Below are positions 14,854 through 15,202 of a DNA stretch of 15,202 bases, piece after piece. How positions within the stretch are numbered: the first letter of the stretch is position 1; each line of letters opens with the position of its first letter. The translations under genes were made by a program, and so were the position numbers. Source of the DNA: Chitinophagaceae bacterium (lineage in GTDB: Bacteria > Bacteroidota > Bacteroidia > Chitinophagales > Chitinophagaceae); assembly GCA_947483345.1 (NCBI GenBank), contig CANKNL010000044.1, positions 1-15,202 of the forward strand. The letters run 5' to 3'. Under the pieces are notes generated by a model. The model made no database searches, was not told where the DNA came from, and saw nothing but the letters and a program-made list of their open reading frames with translations.

Positions 14854-15202
14854 TTACCGGATAATCATTTTTTGCGTCATTAACTTTTCTCCATTTTGAA
14901 TTACAGCTAAAATATAAACACCCGATGGCAATGAGGGTAATTCAACCATCAATGCAGGGCCATTTGTTGTGATTATTTTTTTAAATACCGTTGCGCCACT
15001 CATATTCACTAACTGAATTTCTACGTTTCCTGTAACACCATTTTTAAACTGCAGGTTTACCCGTTCTGTTTTGTTGATCACAGTTGGATAGATCAAAACC
15101 CCATCATTATCATTTTTTATAAGCACTGTTTTGGAATACGTGATGCGGTTGTATTGATCGCTGATTTTAAGTCTGTACCAAGACCTGCCTTTAAACGGTT
15201 GA
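14854..15202 (-). CDS. C-terminal end of a T9SS cargo protein (partial)
   Basis: This is the 3' end of a larger gene whose start lies beyond the right edge: the frame is open from the TAA at 14854-14856 to 15202. Upstream of a GTG at 15126 the in-frame residues include SWYRLKISDQYNRITYSKTV, the 'YYRLK...YS' strand pattern that precedes many T9SS C-terminal domains. The last ~75 residues (VLIYPTVINKTERVNLQF, then QLVNMSGATVFKK, then LPSLPSGVYILAVIQNG and TQKMIIR) fit the type A sorting domain (TIGR04183-like), which targets proteins through the Bacteroidota type IX secretion system to the surface or medium. The gene is therefore not a 90-residue protein starting at 15126. The passenger domain and function cannot be seen. 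Confidence 0.85.
   Translation of the reverse strand, partial: QPFKGRSWYRLKISDQYNRITYSKTVLIKNDNDGVLIYPTVINKTERVNLQFKNGVTGNVEIQLVNMSGATVFKKIITTNGPALMVELPSLPSGVYILAVIQNGEKLMTQKMIIR

Overview
The window looks like chromosomal DNA of a Bacteroidota bacterium, most likely of the Chitinophagaceae/Sphingobacteriia type. The support is: a C-terminal type IX secretion (T9SS) type A sorting domain at the right edge; several intergenic sites matching the Bacteroidota promoter consensus TTTG-N18-20-TAnnTTTG; almost no Shine-Dalgarno sequences; AT-rich DNA; and signal peptides ending in Ala followed by Gln. No tRNA, rRNA, CRISPR array, transposase, integrase or phage gene was seen. The family assignment is inference.

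Left block (1-5628, all on the minus strand, so read right to left): a secreted thioredoxin-fold TlpA-like protein with a long helical N-terminal part; a very strong 17-bp hairpin terminator; uvrB (nucleotide excision repair); an orphan ParA-type ATPase; and a small alpha/beta-hydrolase-fold esterase. The gaps uvrB-parA (43 bp) and parA-esterase (36 bp) are short, so these three may be co-transcribed. A 300-bp divergent intergenic region (5629-5928) separates tlpA from typA and carries a clear typA promoter.

Centre (5929-10657): typA/bipA (translational GTPase) with its own promoter and terminator, then a small surface-glycan-type cluster: a SAM methyltransferase with an N-terminal Cys4 element (+), a GT2 glycosyltransferase (-) and a GT25 glycosyltransferase (+). 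The alternating genes are packed tail to tail, with a 15-bp overlap at one junction and no gap at the next.

Right block (10658-15202): two exported TPR-repeat proteins that look like tandem paralogues (-); a tiny exported CxxC membrane protein (+) whose last codons and stop lie inside a degenerate heptanucleotide repeat; meaB (methylmalonyl-CoA mutase chaperone GTPase, -); a WaaE-type GT2 glycosyltransferase (+); and the C-terminal end of a large T9SS cargo protein that runs off the window (-).

Most genes are housekeeping or envelope-biogenesis genes. I found no convincing multi-gene novel system. The most notable non-coding signals are the hairpin on top of the uvrB start region, the heptad repeat that has invaded a gene's 3' end, and promoters placed so close to start codons that the mRNAs would have almost no leader.
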